A DNA stretch of 64,000 nucleotides, from assembly GCA_024291935.2 (NCBI GenBank), contig CM044313.1, forward strand, positions 89,031,001-89,095,000. The letters run 5' to 3'. The position numbers and the translations under genes were made by a program. This document shows, in pieces, positions 33,769 through 46,112 of this stretch. The notes under the pieces are model-generated. The model searched no databases, was not told the DNA's origin, and was given only the letters and a program-made list of their open reading frames with translations. Origin of the DNA: Okapia johnstoni (Eukaryota; Chordata; Mammalia; Artiodactyla; Giraffidae). Each line of letters begins with the position of its first letter. Within the stretch, counting starts at the first letter, position 1.

Positions 33769-35890
33769 CTTACTGCAAAATCCAGACTTAAATTGAAAAA
33801 AGTAAGGAAAACCACTAGACCATTCAGGTATGACCTAAATCAAATCCCTTATGATTATTCAATTGAAGTGACAAACAGATTTGGGGGATTAGATGTAATT
33901 AGACAGAGTGCCTGAAGAACTATGGACAGAGGTTCGTGACATTGTACAGGAAGAAGAGATCAAAACCCTCCCCAAGAAAAAGAAATGCCAAAAGGCAAAA
34001 TGGTTGTCTGATGAGGCCTTTCAAATAGCTGAGAAAAGAAGAGAAGCTAAAGGTAAAGGAGAAAAGGAAAGATATACACATTTGAAAACGGAGTTCTGAA
34101 GAATAGCAAGGAGAGATAAGAAAGTCTTCCTCAGGGATCAATGTAAAGAAATAGAGGAAAACAATAGAATGGGAAAGATTAGAGATCTCTTCAAGAAAAT
34201 TATAAATAACAAGGGAATGTTTCATGCACAAAGATGAGCACAATAAAATAGAAAGAGTATGGACCTAACAGAAGCAGAAGATATTAAGACAATGTGGCGA
34301 GAATACACAGAACTATATAAAAAGGACCTTCATGACCCAGATAACCACGATGGTGTGATCACTCAACTAGGGCCAGACAGCCTAGAATGCAAAGGCAAGT
34401 GAGCCTTAGGCAGCATCACTATGAACAAAGCAAATAGAGGTGATGGAATTCCAGTTGAGCTATTTCAAATCCTAAAAGAGGATGCTGTGAAAGTGCTGCA
34501 CTCAATATGCCAGCAAATCTGGAAAACTCAGCAGTGGCCACAGGACTGGAAAAGGTCACTTTTCATTCCAATCCCAAAGAAAGGCAATGCCAAAGAATGC
34601 TCAAACTACTGCACAATTGCACTCATCTCACATGCTAGTAAAGTAATGCTCAAAATTCTCCAAGCCAGGCTTCAACAGTACGTAAACCATGATCTTCCAA
34701 ATGTTCAAGCTAGATTTAGAAAAGGCAGAGGAACCAGAGATCAAATTGCCAACATCCGTTGGCTCATCAAAAAAAACAAGAGAGTTCCAGAAAAACATCT
34801 ATTTCTGTTTTATTGACTATGCCAAAGCCTTTGATTGTATGGATTCAAAACAAACTGTGGAAAATTCTTAAAGAGATGACCTGCCTTCTGAGAAATCTGA
34901 GAAATGCAGGTCAGGAAGCAACAGTTAGTACTGGACATGAAGCAACAGACTGGTTCCAAATCAGGAAAGGAGTACGTCAAGGCCGTACATTGTCACCCTG
35001 CCTATTTAACTTATATGCAGAGTACATCATGAGAAAGCCTGGGCTGGATGAAGCACATGCTGGAATCGAGATTGCTGGGAGAAATATCAGTAACCTCAGA
35101 TATGCAGATGGCACCACCCTTATGGCAGAAAGCAAAGAAGAACTAAAGAGCTTCTTAAGGAGGTTTAAAGAGGAGAGTGAAAAAGCTGGCTTAAAACTCA
35201 ACATTCAAAAAACTAAGGTCATGCCATCCAATCCCATCAACTCCATGGCAAATAGATGGAGAAACAGTGGAAATAGTGACAGACTTTATTTTGGGGGGCT
35301 CCAAAATCCCTGCAGATGATTACTGCAACCATGACATTAAAAAATGCTTACTCCTTGGAAGAAATGCTATGACCAACCTAGATAGCATATTAAAAAGCAG
35401 AGATATTACTTTGCCAGCAAAGGTGCATTTAGTCAAAGCTATGGTTTTTCCAGTAGTCACGTATGGATGAGAGTTGGACTATAATGAAAGCTTAGCACGG
35501 AAGCATTGATGTTTTTAAAATGTGATGTTGGAGAAGACTCTTGAGAGTCCCTTGAACTGTAAGGTGATCAAACCAGTCAATCCTAAAGGAAATCAGTCCT
35601 CAATATTCATTGGAAGGACTGATGCTGAAGCTCAGTTGGAGCTGAAGCTCCAATACTTCGGCCAGCTGATGCGAAGAACTGACTCATTGTAAATGACCCT
35701 GATGATGGGAAAGATCCAAGGCGGGAGGGGAAGGGTACACCAGAGGATGAGATGGTTGGATGGCATCTCTGACTCGATGGACATGAGTTTGAGCAAGCGC
35801 CACAGTTGGTGATGGACAGGGAAGCTTGGCATGCTGACTCCATGGAGTCACAAAGGGTCGGACACAACTGAGTGACTGAATTGAATTGAC
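33769..35890 (+). mobile_element. BovB LINE, 2.1 kb, 5'-truncated, plus strand
   Basis: Begins near the end of the endonuclease domain (atcatgaacttcttactgc), passes the linker and reverse transcriptase and ends at the 3' terminus (gaattgaattga). The candidate target duplication is weak (ttgttc before, tcgttc after). It is the second-longest BovB here. Confidence 0.92.
33908..35319 (+). pseudogene. BovB coding remnant, linker to reverse transcriptase, YADG
   Basis: Three overlapping open stretches: 33908-34099 (linker, lysine-rich), 34421-34816 (131 codons, including the PIPKKGN and GFRKGR-like region seen here as ARFRKGR) and 34759-35319 (186 codons, palm). Frameshifts near 34100-34400 and 34800 and stops separate them. 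The C box at 35101-35112 reads YADG, so the second catalytic aspartate is glycine, the same change as in the copy at 7646-7657. Motif A is also disturbed where the frame changes. Inactive. Confidence 0.82.
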
Positions 35891-36185
35891 TCGTTCAAAC
35901 AGCTCATCTTATTTCTCCAAGCTTACCCTAAATTCTGTTCCAATGCCACTTGTACAGAGAGGCCTCCCCTGACCATCCTGTGCCTACTGTTTATTTGGTA
36001 ATCACTATTTTCCTCCATAGCACTTACCCATAAATTGTTTCTTATCTATGCATTAGTTCGTAGAATTAATTCGTAGAATTTTTTGTGTCTTATGTGGCTA
36101 GAAGCTGTATGAAGGGGAAAAATTGCTTTACCATTATGTCATCATTATTAACATTTATTCAAAGAATAAATTAGTGAATAAAGTT

Positions 36186-38559
36186 TCCATAATTTATTAA
36201 ATAATATTGTGCTTACCATCAGGGCCTACAACTGTTAATGTTTTTAGATATCTGTCCCAGAGGAGTTAGATAATCTTCTTAATACTTAAGACACATAACT
36301 GCAGGATTTTATGAAAAGAGAAGCCCAAAGAAGCAAAACAGTTAACTAGATATATGAAGGATGGTTAAAAATAGCCTGTGCAAAAATCAGAACTTATGAG
36401 TTATACTGGACATATTCATACCAATTCATACCAATTCTTCAGTGTACTTCCATTTGAAAAAAATTGAGACATGAGATTAAACTTTTTCATGTATATTTGA
36501 AATATGAAAATATAAAGTCTGTGAATGTAGATTTTTCATAAAGTAATTATAATTTTCTAGGCTATTTATATTAAGTTCATTTGTTTAATTTGTTTTTCTG
36601 AAAGTATATAGCAAGAAAGTGATTGTGTACTTGGACAAGAGTTTAAGTCCAAGGTGAGTAGGGTAGTACTGCATTTCCATAAAAACATTGAATAATTCTG
36701 TTGTAAGCTTTACAAACTTCTTAGCTTAATAATGCTGTATTTTCTATAATAGGATGATATTACTAACCAACCGTCAGTAGGGAATGTGATTTGAGTGGTT
36801 TTCTTTCAGTAATTAGCAAGGTGAATGAATATCCACTAAATAAAGTTGGGGAATTTGTAAAGACCACCTGGGAGAATCTGTGCATTAAACAGAATAGTCT
36901 TTCTATAATCACTATGCTTTAAACCTAATTAAACTCAAGAGAATCTAATTAAATGAAGAGGAACAATAAAGCAATGAAATGATTTGCAGATAAGTTTGAT
37001 ACATGTAATCCAAAATTCTTTAAGAGTTAAACCCTATGATTAAAGTTTTAGGAAGGGGTAAATGGACTACTTGCAAAATAGCAAACTCTGAATTTCAAAT
37101 TCAATTGCAAATTCTATTATTATATGAAATCCTTAAAGACTACTTAGAAAAAGAATGCTGATTTAAACACTGTGAGTGGTTTCATTGGTTCAAGGATATT
37201 TATATTATCTGCCTCTTTTCTATATTAGCATATATAATATATATTAATATGAACATTTTTGAGCTCTATTATAGCACCTGCATAGTTAAAAATATAACAA
37301 TTTTCAGTGAAGTAATTAGAGCATATGTAATAAAATTTAGAATTATTCAAATTAAATGACATTAAATTAGTGAATCAAATATTTCAAAAACATCATGAAA
37401 AAGCTAAGACATACTTCTGAGATTTTCTTTTGGAAATTAAATATGTATAGTGTGTGGTTTTACATAATGACTATTTATCTCTAAATAATTCTAAGAGCCT
37501 AATCATCCTAAGAGAAGTAATCTTTGCCACAAAGGGGGAATACAGTCCAAAAGAAAAAAAAATATTATGGCTTCATCAGTTAACTCAAATGCCATTTAAC
37601 TCTTTGGTTTGATTTTTGTTAATCAATGTAAAGAATTGTTAGCAAATTGTGAGAGAAATTGTGGGAAAATGTAATTATTAGTTTATGAACCAGGATCAGA
37701 TCTTATGCAGAGATTTTATGGAAGTTGTCCCCAATATTATCCCATAGTAAGCTGGAAAAAAATAAAAGTCATACATATTTATTTAATAGATATTAATATC
37801 TCTAGTGAGGACAACTCAAAATGAAATTTTGAAACTGCTGATGGTAAAGTTCACATGCAGTATAATGATATTAGGAAATTTAAATGCTTAATTGTACCTA
37901 TTTTGTTCAGTATATTATTGAATTCCTATTTCATTATAAAGTAATATTATTTTTTGTAAATTCCCATTGACCATATCACCAAATGTAATAAAACTTTAAA
38001 CCTTATGGCAATTATATGTATATCATATTTTGTATGTATATGCATATTTAAAAAACAAATCTCAGCTCTAACAATTAAACACAGTTAAATGTGCGTGTTA
38101 AATATTAAAGCACACCTGACAGTTTGAGACATATATCAAAAATATAATTAATAATATCTTATTAAAAAGTCTACTGTTAAAGTTTTTCAAAATAACATAC
38201 CCTTCTTTTGTTATAGCTCTGATTAGCACTAAGCCAACCCAACTGATTTTGCAAGTGTATATGGATTACTTCCCATTTATAGTCCACATCTGTGTTATAT
38301 ATTCACTTGCTAGTTTTGCAGAGTGGCCGTTTCATCAAGAAAAATTTTGAAGATACCTGAGTGCAGGGTGGCAAAGCAGATATTTTATACAACTCTTTCT
38401 TCATTCAGATCATCCTTAAACAATGAAACATGATAGAAAATAAAACATTTGTTCTATATTTGATGAATATTAGAGGTGTCTGTGTCCTCAAATCGTACTA
38501 GATGACCATGAACAATAGGAGAAAGAGCAAATAACAATGAGATGATGACTCTAAACCTG

Positions 38560-38616
<57 letters not shown>

Positions 38617-40527
38617 CTAGTTTGCATAGAATAAAGTCATGTTTCCGGAGTTGAAGTCATGATGCTACACAGAAAATGCAGATAAGGAAAGTGTGGCAGT
38701 GGAAAAGAAAATTTGAAAGAGCATCAAAGTTGACCTTTATCTTCTGACTTAAATGTTGCACAATTGAGTGAGGAAAAGCTCCTCTACTAAGCCAAACAGA
38801 ATTCTGTCTCTTGGAATATCTGAAGCCTCTGAGAATAACAGTAGCAATGTGCTGTGATAAAAATGGGAATGATGAACCTTTGAAAAATGAGGAAACGAAT
38901 TCTCTTCTCCACACAGGACCCAACTGTCATAGCAGGAGATTGGAGGATATTTCTGTTAATGATCTAAACTGTTCAAAATAGAAGACCAATAAGTAATGAC
39001 AGCTCCAGTTTCCCAGTTGCAGGAAATTATGTGTATAATTTGATCCATGTAAAATATGGAATACTGGCTCGCATAGAATTGTAAAATATATTCCTCAGGA
39101 TCCCTTGTATATAAGGTTCTGGATTAAAATTTAACTTTAAATTTACTAAATTTTGAAACATAGAAATGGGTGGAAATCATCTATCTGGTGCTGATGCTAG
39201 GCAGTTACTTTACCGGATCTGATTGGAACAGCAAAACTTATCTTGTTTAAATTCCACACACAGTGTGTACATAGTCATAAAGTGACTACTTTCTAACGTT
39301 ATTACTGTTTGTTCAAAATTATGGGTTATTAGTTAAGTAAAAATAATTATTGTAGGTGTTGTTATTCTAGACTTAATGATATGAAACTTAGTGAACTTTA
39401 TATAAAGCAGAAGTCATATGTATAAAATTTTGAGAGCAAACAGCTTTTTAAAAACATTCTCTTGTAATATTTACCACAATGTGGGTTTGAAGTTCCATGC
39501 TGTTTTATGAACTAAAGGAATAAAAATGAAAGGGATTAAAATTGAAAGGAGATGAGCAGTAGTTTATTGATTTTCATTTTAAATAAAGACCTTAAGCCCC
39601 AAGGACATCAGCCAACTACTTTATTCCATCTCCTTTTGAGTTTCACATACAGTAATTGGAAAAAGTTTATGTCTATTTGGGATAGTAACAAAAAAGATAT
39701 CTATTTCCTTATTTTTAAATGGAGCTTTCTCCACTTTTTGTTAAGATGCGTGACTACAAATACCTAAAATGCCATTAATCTACCCATATGACTTCAGTCA
39801 AAAATGACTAAAGTTGTTACTTATCTATTATCGGTTACATTAACTATCATATCTCTTTTATTAATGTAAAATTTCTGAGTCCTAGAATATAAAGACATTC
39901 ATTTGTTTTATCTTTATTGCACTTTCTAAATTGATGTTTAGTTGCTTGAATGTAGGAAAATTATTATTTTTGAAATATGTGATATTATGTACTGATAAGT
40001 AAACAAAGTGACTCATGTAACCACATTAATCTGAGTAATCACTAGAAGTTCATGAAATATATTAAAAGCTTTAGGACTATTAACATCTCTCCAGTCTCCA
40101 AAGCATTTAGTATGCCACAGCTTGAAAAGTTTTGAATTAACAGTAGGAAAGTAAAAAGTATTCTATGTGGTTAGATGTGAAGAAGATAAATATAATCATG
40201 GCATCTGGGTGCTAGTAGGAAGTCCACCCATTGTGACTATTGACTGAGAGTAATTGACTGAATGAATTCCTATGGGGACACTCAGCAGATTAAGTTCCTG
40301 AGGATGTGTGAACTCTGTAACCTTCTCATTGAATACTGCCTTTTGTAAACCAAGTTAAACCTCTGAAAAATTAGTTGTAAAATCTGCCTGGCAGTGGTGT
40401 AATGATAATCTTGTTAGTCTTAAAAGACTTGATCTCATTTTAAAATCAAGCCATCAACCCCATCAAGCATATTTGTAAATGTTGATAAAGGTTATTTGGT
40501 TATAGGGCATGAAGAGGCCAAGAAATG
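36186..40527. other. Longest repeat-poor stretch, AT-rich, non-coding
   Basis: Apart from a GT microsatellite (38560-38613) I recognise no repeat and no gene. The longest open stretches (88 codons at 38657-38923 minus, 71 codons at 39552-39767 plus) lack domains, conserved-looking starts or codon bias that I could argue from. Confidence 0.5.
38560..38613. repeat. (GT)n microsatellite
   Basis: About 27 GT units with one tata interruption at 38568-38573; likely length-polymorphic. Confidence 0.96.
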
Positions 40528-40588
40528 GAACCCACATCTCCTGCATTGGAGGTGGATTCCTTACCTGCTGAGCCATTGGGGAAGCCTG
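40528..40588 (-). mobile_element. Bov-tA tRNA-head fragment (minus)
   Basis: Only the reversed tRNA-like head is left (acatctcctgcattggaggt, then ccattggggaagcct). Confidence 0.8.
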
Positions 40589-40610
40589 CAGAAGACACTC
40601 AAAATTTACC

Positions 40611-40651
40611 AAAAAAAAAAAAAAATTGTAAATATATATATATATAAAACT
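40611..40651. repeat. Poly(A) run followed by (TA)n
   Basis: A15 at 40611-40625, then alternating TA at 40632-40646, forming the left flank of the BOV-A2 insertion. Confidence 0.9.
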
Positions 40652-40933
40652 CGGAGAAGGCGATGGCACCCCACTCCAGTACTCTTGCCTGGAAAATCCC
40701 ATGGACGGAGGAGCCTGGTAGGCTGCAGTCCATGGGGTCGCGAAGAGTCGGACACAATTGAGCGACTTCACTTTCACTTTTCACTTTCGAGCATTGGAGA
40801 AGGAAATGGCAACCCACTCCAGTATTCTTGCCTGGAGAATCCCAGGGACGGGGGAGCCTGGTGGGCTGCCATCTATGGGGTCGCACAGAGTCGGACACGA
40901 CTGAAGCGACTTAGCAGCAGCAGCAGCAGCAGC
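40652..40933 (+). mobile_element. BOV-A2 SINE, complete and little diverged
   Basis: Two BovA monomers joined by a 'cactttcacttttcactttc' linker (about 40769-40788), ending in an (AGC)n tail at 40914-40933. A perfect 12-bp duplication atatataaaact lies at 40640-40651 and 40934-40945. The body has few differences from the consensus I remember, and intact CpG-rich ends (gtcgcgaagagtcggacac), so it is probably the youngest insertion here. Confidence 0.95.
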
Positions 40934-40945
40934 ATATATAAAACT

Positions 40946-41712
40946 TATATTTGGAAGGTTTGGAAAATGAGCAAATGGAGTGCAAAACTTTAAAATAATT
41001 TACCATGGAAAGGTTGAAGTGTGTCAAGTGAGAACTGTGAGTTATGTTTAGAGTTTTCCCAGGGCTCCCCTCAGATGGAAAAAACTTAGTTTTATAAGCT
41101 CAAGGGATGAATAATACAGTTTAGAGTGGCTGAGTCACTGGCAGTTTAAAGGGAACCTCTTAGAAGTGAGAGAGCCAGATAGTTTGAGATCTAAAATCTA
41201 AATATAAACTCTATTCTTATTGATCCTTATCCCTGAATGATTATTAAATATTGCATATTATGGGAGGCCACAAGGAATCTGGTGAAAAAGTAGATACAAA
41301 TCCATACACAACTCAGCAGTTGGAAGCCTTCCGGCTTATGTCATATAGCTGTTTTTTGATTCTTGATATATATAGGGAAGAAATATAGGGAGGACCCAGC
41401 AACAAAAGAACTGCATCAAAACAGTCCATATATCTTGAAATCTGTCCAAATTTGCTGGTAGTCTGGGAAGTTGTGGGAGAAATCCTCACAAAGAGAAATC
41501 TAAAGAGAGTTTAGATTAGCTGAGGAGAGACATCGTCTTCTGCACACTGTAATAATCTAGCAGTCCCTAGAAAGATGTCACGGTGTCCTTGACGTGTAAT
41601 TCACAGTCTAGTTTTCAACCAAAAAATACTGGACATGACAAAAACTCAGAAAATGATCACTTCTGATGAGGAAAAAAAAGTAGTCAGTAGACAGTGACTT
41701 CTTATGTCCCTT
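40946..41712. other. Non-coding stretch, nothing assigned
   Basis: No repeat named and no coding signal. Confidence 0.45.
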
Positions 41713-42243
41713 ATTGTTCAGTTGCTAAGTCATGTCCAACTCACTGGACTCTAGCACACCAGGCTTCCCTGTCCTTCACAATCTGAAGTTTGTCAAACTC
41801 ATATCAATAATACTATCTAACCATCTCATCCTCTGCTACCCACTTTTCCTTTTGCCTTCAATCTTTCCCAGCATCAGGGTCTTTTCCAGTGAATCAGTTT
41901 TTCACATCAGGTGGCCAGAATATTGGTGCTTCATCACCATCATCAGTTCTTCCAAAGATTATTCAGGGTTGATCTCCTTTAGGATTGACTGGTTTGATCT
42001 TCTTGCAGTCCAAGGGACTCTCACGGGTCTTCTTTAGCACCACAATTCAAAAACATCCATTCTTCGGTGCTCAGCCTTCTTTATGATCCAACTCTCATAT
42101 CTGTACATGACCACTGGAAAAACCATATCTTTGACTAACAGTCCTTTGTCAGCAAAGTGATGTCTCTGCTTTTTAATATGCTGTATAGGTTTGTCAAAGC
42201 TTTCCTTCCAAGGAGCAAGTATCTTTTAATTTTATGGCTGCAG
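41713..42243 (-). mobile_element. BovB 3' fragment, minus orientation
   Basis: Reversed 3' terminus (tgttcagttgctaagtcatg) to 'aattttatggctgcagtctt'. It has a short deletion near 41740 where the usual 'gcgaccccatggactg' text is contracted. No clear duplication. Confidence 0.9.
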
Positions 42244-42549
42244 TCTTTTAAATAAAACACCAAAGTAAATTAAGAGCAATTAACTTCTCAAATTAATCTT
42301 TTCTCTCTAATATAGCAGTAATCTCATTTCCTACTGCAGCAGTCATGAGTAAAGTCTCCCATACAAGTGTTCACAGTTGTCAGAATATTTTTTATAGGTG
42401 TTAAGGTTATTAGGCAACTACAAACATGGAGGCTGAATGTTTCTGAAAATGTACTAGGCAAATTTTTATAATGACAATACAAATCATATGGTGGTAAAAA
42501 ATATTAAAATGGTAACTAAATTTGACTAGGAGTCAAATTATTAAAACTG
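42244..42549. other. Non-coding stretch, nothing assigned
   Basis: AT-rich; nothing recognised. Confidence 0.45.
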
Positions 42550-42747
42550 ATCTGTGGTGGCTCAGATGGTAAAAATTCTGCCTATAGTGCAGAGACCTGG
42601 GTTCAATCCTTAGGTGGGGAAGATCCCCTGGAGAAGGGAATGGCAGCCTGCTGCAGTATTCTTGCCTAGAGAATTGTGACAGAGGAGCCTGGTGGGCTAC
42701 AGTCCATGAGGTCACAAGGAGTGGGACACAACTGAGCAGCAGCAGTG
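42550..42747 (+). mobile_element. Bov-tA SINE, plus strand
   Basis: tRNA-like head (ctgtggtggctcagatggta), box-B-like gggttcaatcc at 42600, and a tail at gcagcagcagtg. Only about 60 bp separates it from an opposite-orientation SINE at 42810. Confidence 0.88.
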
Positions 42748-42809
42748 TGTGAACCAGAGCTCATTGGCAGAGGAGGGCACTAAGTGATAAGAAATATTTT
42801 ATTGTATAT

Positions 42810-43017
42810 GAAAGTGAAGTTGCTTAGTCGTGTCCAACTCTTTACTACCCCATGGACTGGAGCCTACCGGGCTCATCCGTCCATGGGATTTTCCAGGCAA
42901 GAATACTGGAGTGGATTGTCAAATCCTTCTCCAGGGGATCTTCCCGACCCAGGGATCAAACCCGGGTCTCCGGCATTGCAGGCAGACACTTTACTCTCTG
43001 AGCCACCAGGGAAGTCC
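42810..43017 (-). mobile_element. Bov-tA SINE (minus)
   Basis: Complete element ending in the reversed head (ccaccagggaagtcc). A perfect 12-bp duplication tttattgtatat lies at 42798-42809 and 43018-43029. Confidence 0.95.
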
Positions 43018-43029
43018 TTTATTGTATAT

Positions 43030-43924
43030 TATATTCAGTAAAAACACGATTGAAGGAAGAGGAGCATAAGGGATAACGTACATGGTTTGGTTGACTTTGA
43101 ATAATAAAATTTAAAAGGAACAAAAGCTTTTGTTCTTTTTGTTCTTAGAAGTAAATTAGGAAGACAATTGTTTTATGAAACTAATTTTTTTTTCGCCTCT
43201 CCAATTCATTTATTTCTGAAAGATCACATATTTTAGAAGACTTATTTCAGTTCTAGATAAATGGAGTGTCTGGCCACCCATGACAGTCCCCATCGTTCTC
43301 TACTTATATGAATAATGAGAAAGCAATTGTACTCTTTGGATCTTAAAATGATTAATAATTTGCATGAATATTTAGAATTTTATGGGTAGAACTATTTTAA
43401 TGTTTTCATCACTTTCTGTTGGTTCATATTTTTAAATTTTCACTCTCAGTACTTTTACAACTATTTTTCTGGCACCTATAATTATGCTGTTTCATCTCCA
43501 CAGAATTAAGATATGTGATGTAACAACTTGAAATTGTGAGCACACTCATTAACACATTTCTTTATATTGAAAAATACAATGAAATCCATAATGATCAGAT
43601 CAGTTTGCTTAAGTGTATACCTGGATATACTTTACCTGGGGGGAAAAAAAAAGTACTTTATACATATCTAAAAGACATAGATTTTGTAGAATCAGATAAT
43701 ACGTTTCATATTCCAAAAGTTGTATCCCCCAAATCAGTGGATTTTAAATATTTCCTTTCAGTTTTAAATTAGGAAAACTCAGATAAATCATTGAACAGGG
43801 TGAAAATAGTGTTTCATGTTCCATTTGGGGGCCTTAAATGTAATTTTTAATTGCGATTTAGGAGACTACACTTCTATAGAAAAAGAATAGATGAGTCACG
43901 TAAATGTTTATCCATGAAAACAAC
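43030..43924. other. Non-coding stretch, nothing assigned
   Basis: No repeat named; a 78-codon open stretch at 43536-43772 has no motif. Confidence 0.45.
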
Positions 43925-43935
43925 ATGATTCTTCT

Positions 43936-44438
43936 CAGTTCAGTTCAATTCAGTCACTCAGGCGTATCCGACTCTTTGCGGCGGCTCCATGGACTGCAGC
44001 GTGCCAGGCTTCCCTGCTCATCATCAACTCCTGGAGCTTTCTCAAACTCATGTCCATCAAGTTGATGATGCCATCCAATCATCTCATCCTCTGTTGTCCC
44101 CCTCTCCTCCTGCATTCAATCTTTCCCAAAGTCAAAATCTTCCCCCAAAGTCAGTCTCTCCCATCAGGAAGCTTCCATAAGCCTCTTATCCTTATCCATT
44201 AGAGGGTGGGCAGAATGAAAACCACAGTCACAGAAAACTAATCAGACTGATCACATGGACCACAGCCTTGTCTAACTCAATGAAGGTATGAGCCATGCCA
44301 TGTAGGGCCACCCAGAACGGATGGGTCATAGTGGAGAGTTATGACAAAACGTGGCCCACTGGAGAAGGGAATGGCAAACCACTTGAGTATTCTTGCCTTG
44401 AGAACCCCATGAACAGTATGAAAAGTAAAAAAGATATG
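43936..44438. mobile_element. BovB 3' end (minus) joined head-to-head to BovB 5' region (plus)
   Basis: 43936 to about 44130 is the reversed BovB 3' end (cagttcagttcaattcagtc ... tgcattcaatctttccc). From about 44160 the text is BovB 5' region in plus orientation (aagcttccataagcctctta, gatcacatggaccacagcct, gaaccccatgaacagtatga). The change of strand lies inside 44130-44185. A 7-bp match atgattc at 43925-43931 and 44436-44442 may be the target duplication, which would make it one insertion with an inverted 5' piece and a large internal deletion. Confidence 0.8.
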
Positions 44439-44444
44439 ATTCCT

Positions 44445-45386
44445 ATACACGTTTTAATTCCAATGATACTGTCAGTTTCCCCAAATTAGGTTGTATATGT
44501 ATACTAAAAGATACGTGAGATGAATGATATCTTTCTGTGATTTGCTTTTTATGTTTCCCTTTGTGGGAATCAGTGCTGTCAGAATAGGCATAAATGGAAC
44601 AAGATGGGCTCTGAGCTAATAACTTTTGCAAGGAGGTGGTGAGCACATGATGTGTTTAAAATACACGATTCCTTTCATTTTTGCAACAAGTTAAAAAAAT
44701 AAAATATCTGTGTAGGATTTGATATTTCATGTAATAGTTTTTTCCTCTCTGATAAATTAGTCTTAAAAATTTTTCTTACAAAGGTAGATTTTTTTCCCCC
44801 ACAAGGTATATTTCTAATATTATTACTTACTTCAAACTCCATTACCCTCCACACAATATAACATTCAATAGTCCCTGCTTTTCTATCCTGAGTACAGCTT
44901 CCAGACCTGTACACAGACATCCTGTGTTCAAAGCAACCTGATCAATTGAGTGACTCTTGGGAAAAGAGACCACTTCTATTTTAGTACACAAAGCCTTGTA
45001 CTTCCTACCTCCTGCAGATGTTCACATTCCTTCACTCAGCAGATCTCAGTGATTAATCAGTGACTAGTAAGTTAAGTCACATTTTCTTCATCTTCCTTCA
45101 TAACACTTTAAACATTTCCTTAGCAACTTTCAAAATTTATTATAAATTTTTGTGTAATTGTATGGCTACACTGTGACTATATTGTTCAATATTGTGTTTG
45201 GTTGTAACTACTGGTACCCTGCAGATGGTATGGACACTAAGTAAATATACATTTAATTAACATATTAATGTAAGTCTTTCATTCAGTAACTGCCTTGGGC
45301 AAAGAGGGTATTATATCAGAAAATGCAGTTACATTTTAACTATGGAGTAGTTATAATTTTGTGTAAATTTATATTGTGTATGGTTA
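44445..45386. other. Non-coding stretch with weak L2-like signal
   Basis: 45090-45290 faintly follows an L2 3' end in plus orientation. Nothing else recognised. Confidence 0.35.
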
Positions 45387-46112
45387 GGAAGAGCCTCTCC
45401 ATGAAGGTGAAAGAGGAGAGTGAAAAAGTTGACTTAAAGCTCAACATTCAAAAAACTAAGATCATGGCATCAGGTCCCATCACTTCATGGCAAATAGATG
45501 GGGAAACAATGGAAACAGTGACAGACTTTATTTTCTTGGGCTCCAAAATCACTGCAGATGGTGACTGCAGCCATGAAATTAAAAGACGCTTGCTCCATGG
45601 AAGAAAAGCTATGACAGACCTAGACAACATAATAGAAAGCATATATATTATTTTTCCAACAAAGGTCCATATAGCCAAAGCTATGGTTTTTCCAGTAGTC
45701 AGGTATGGGCGTGAGAGTTGGACCATAAAGAAGGCTGAGTGCCGAAGAATTGATGATTTTGAACTGTGGTGTTGGAGAAGACTCTTGAGAGTCCGTTGAA
45801 CTTCAAGGAGATCATACCAGTCAATCCTAAAGGAAATAAACCCTGAATATTCATTAGAAGGACTGATGCTGAAGCTCCAATACTTTTTCCACCTGATGCA
45901 AAGAGCTGACTCATTGAAAAAGATCCTGATGCTGGGAAAGACTGAAGGCAGGAGGAGAAGGGGATGACAGAGGGTGAGATTCTTGGATGGCATCACTGAC
46001 CCGATGGACATGAGTTTGAGCAAATTCCAGTAGATGGTGAAGTACAGGGAAGCCTACCATGCTGCAGTTTATGGGGCTGCAACGAGCCAGACATGGCTGA
46101 GCAACTGAACAA
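45387..46112 (+). mobile_element. BovB 3' fragment, plus strand
   Basis: From 'gagcctctccatgaaggtga', just after the catalytic palm box, to the 3' terminus (gagcaactgaac). The open stretch 45323-45799 (158 codons) is the BovB C-terminal frame and lacks the YADD box. The tail continues as an aac microrepeat. Confidence 0.92.

Larger units (their letters stand above)
33545..36185 (+). mobile_element. L2 LINE 3' region (plus), split by a 2.1-kb BovB
   Basis: Left part 33545-33768: 'taaagctcaaaatctttctc', 'ctacaggccaaactactgtg', 'caccactcatgtttaggacc'. Right part 35891-36185: 'gaggcctcccctgaccatcc', then 'ctccatagcacttaccca' and a degenerate 3' tail (gaataaattagtgaataaa). The two parts join in consensus order, so BovB inserted into a pre-existing L2. 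Confidence 0.65.

Noticed and set aside
38657..38923. 88-codon minus-strand frame in the repeat-poor interval
   Set aside because: No domain, no promoter signal and no sign of exon structure; compatible with chance.
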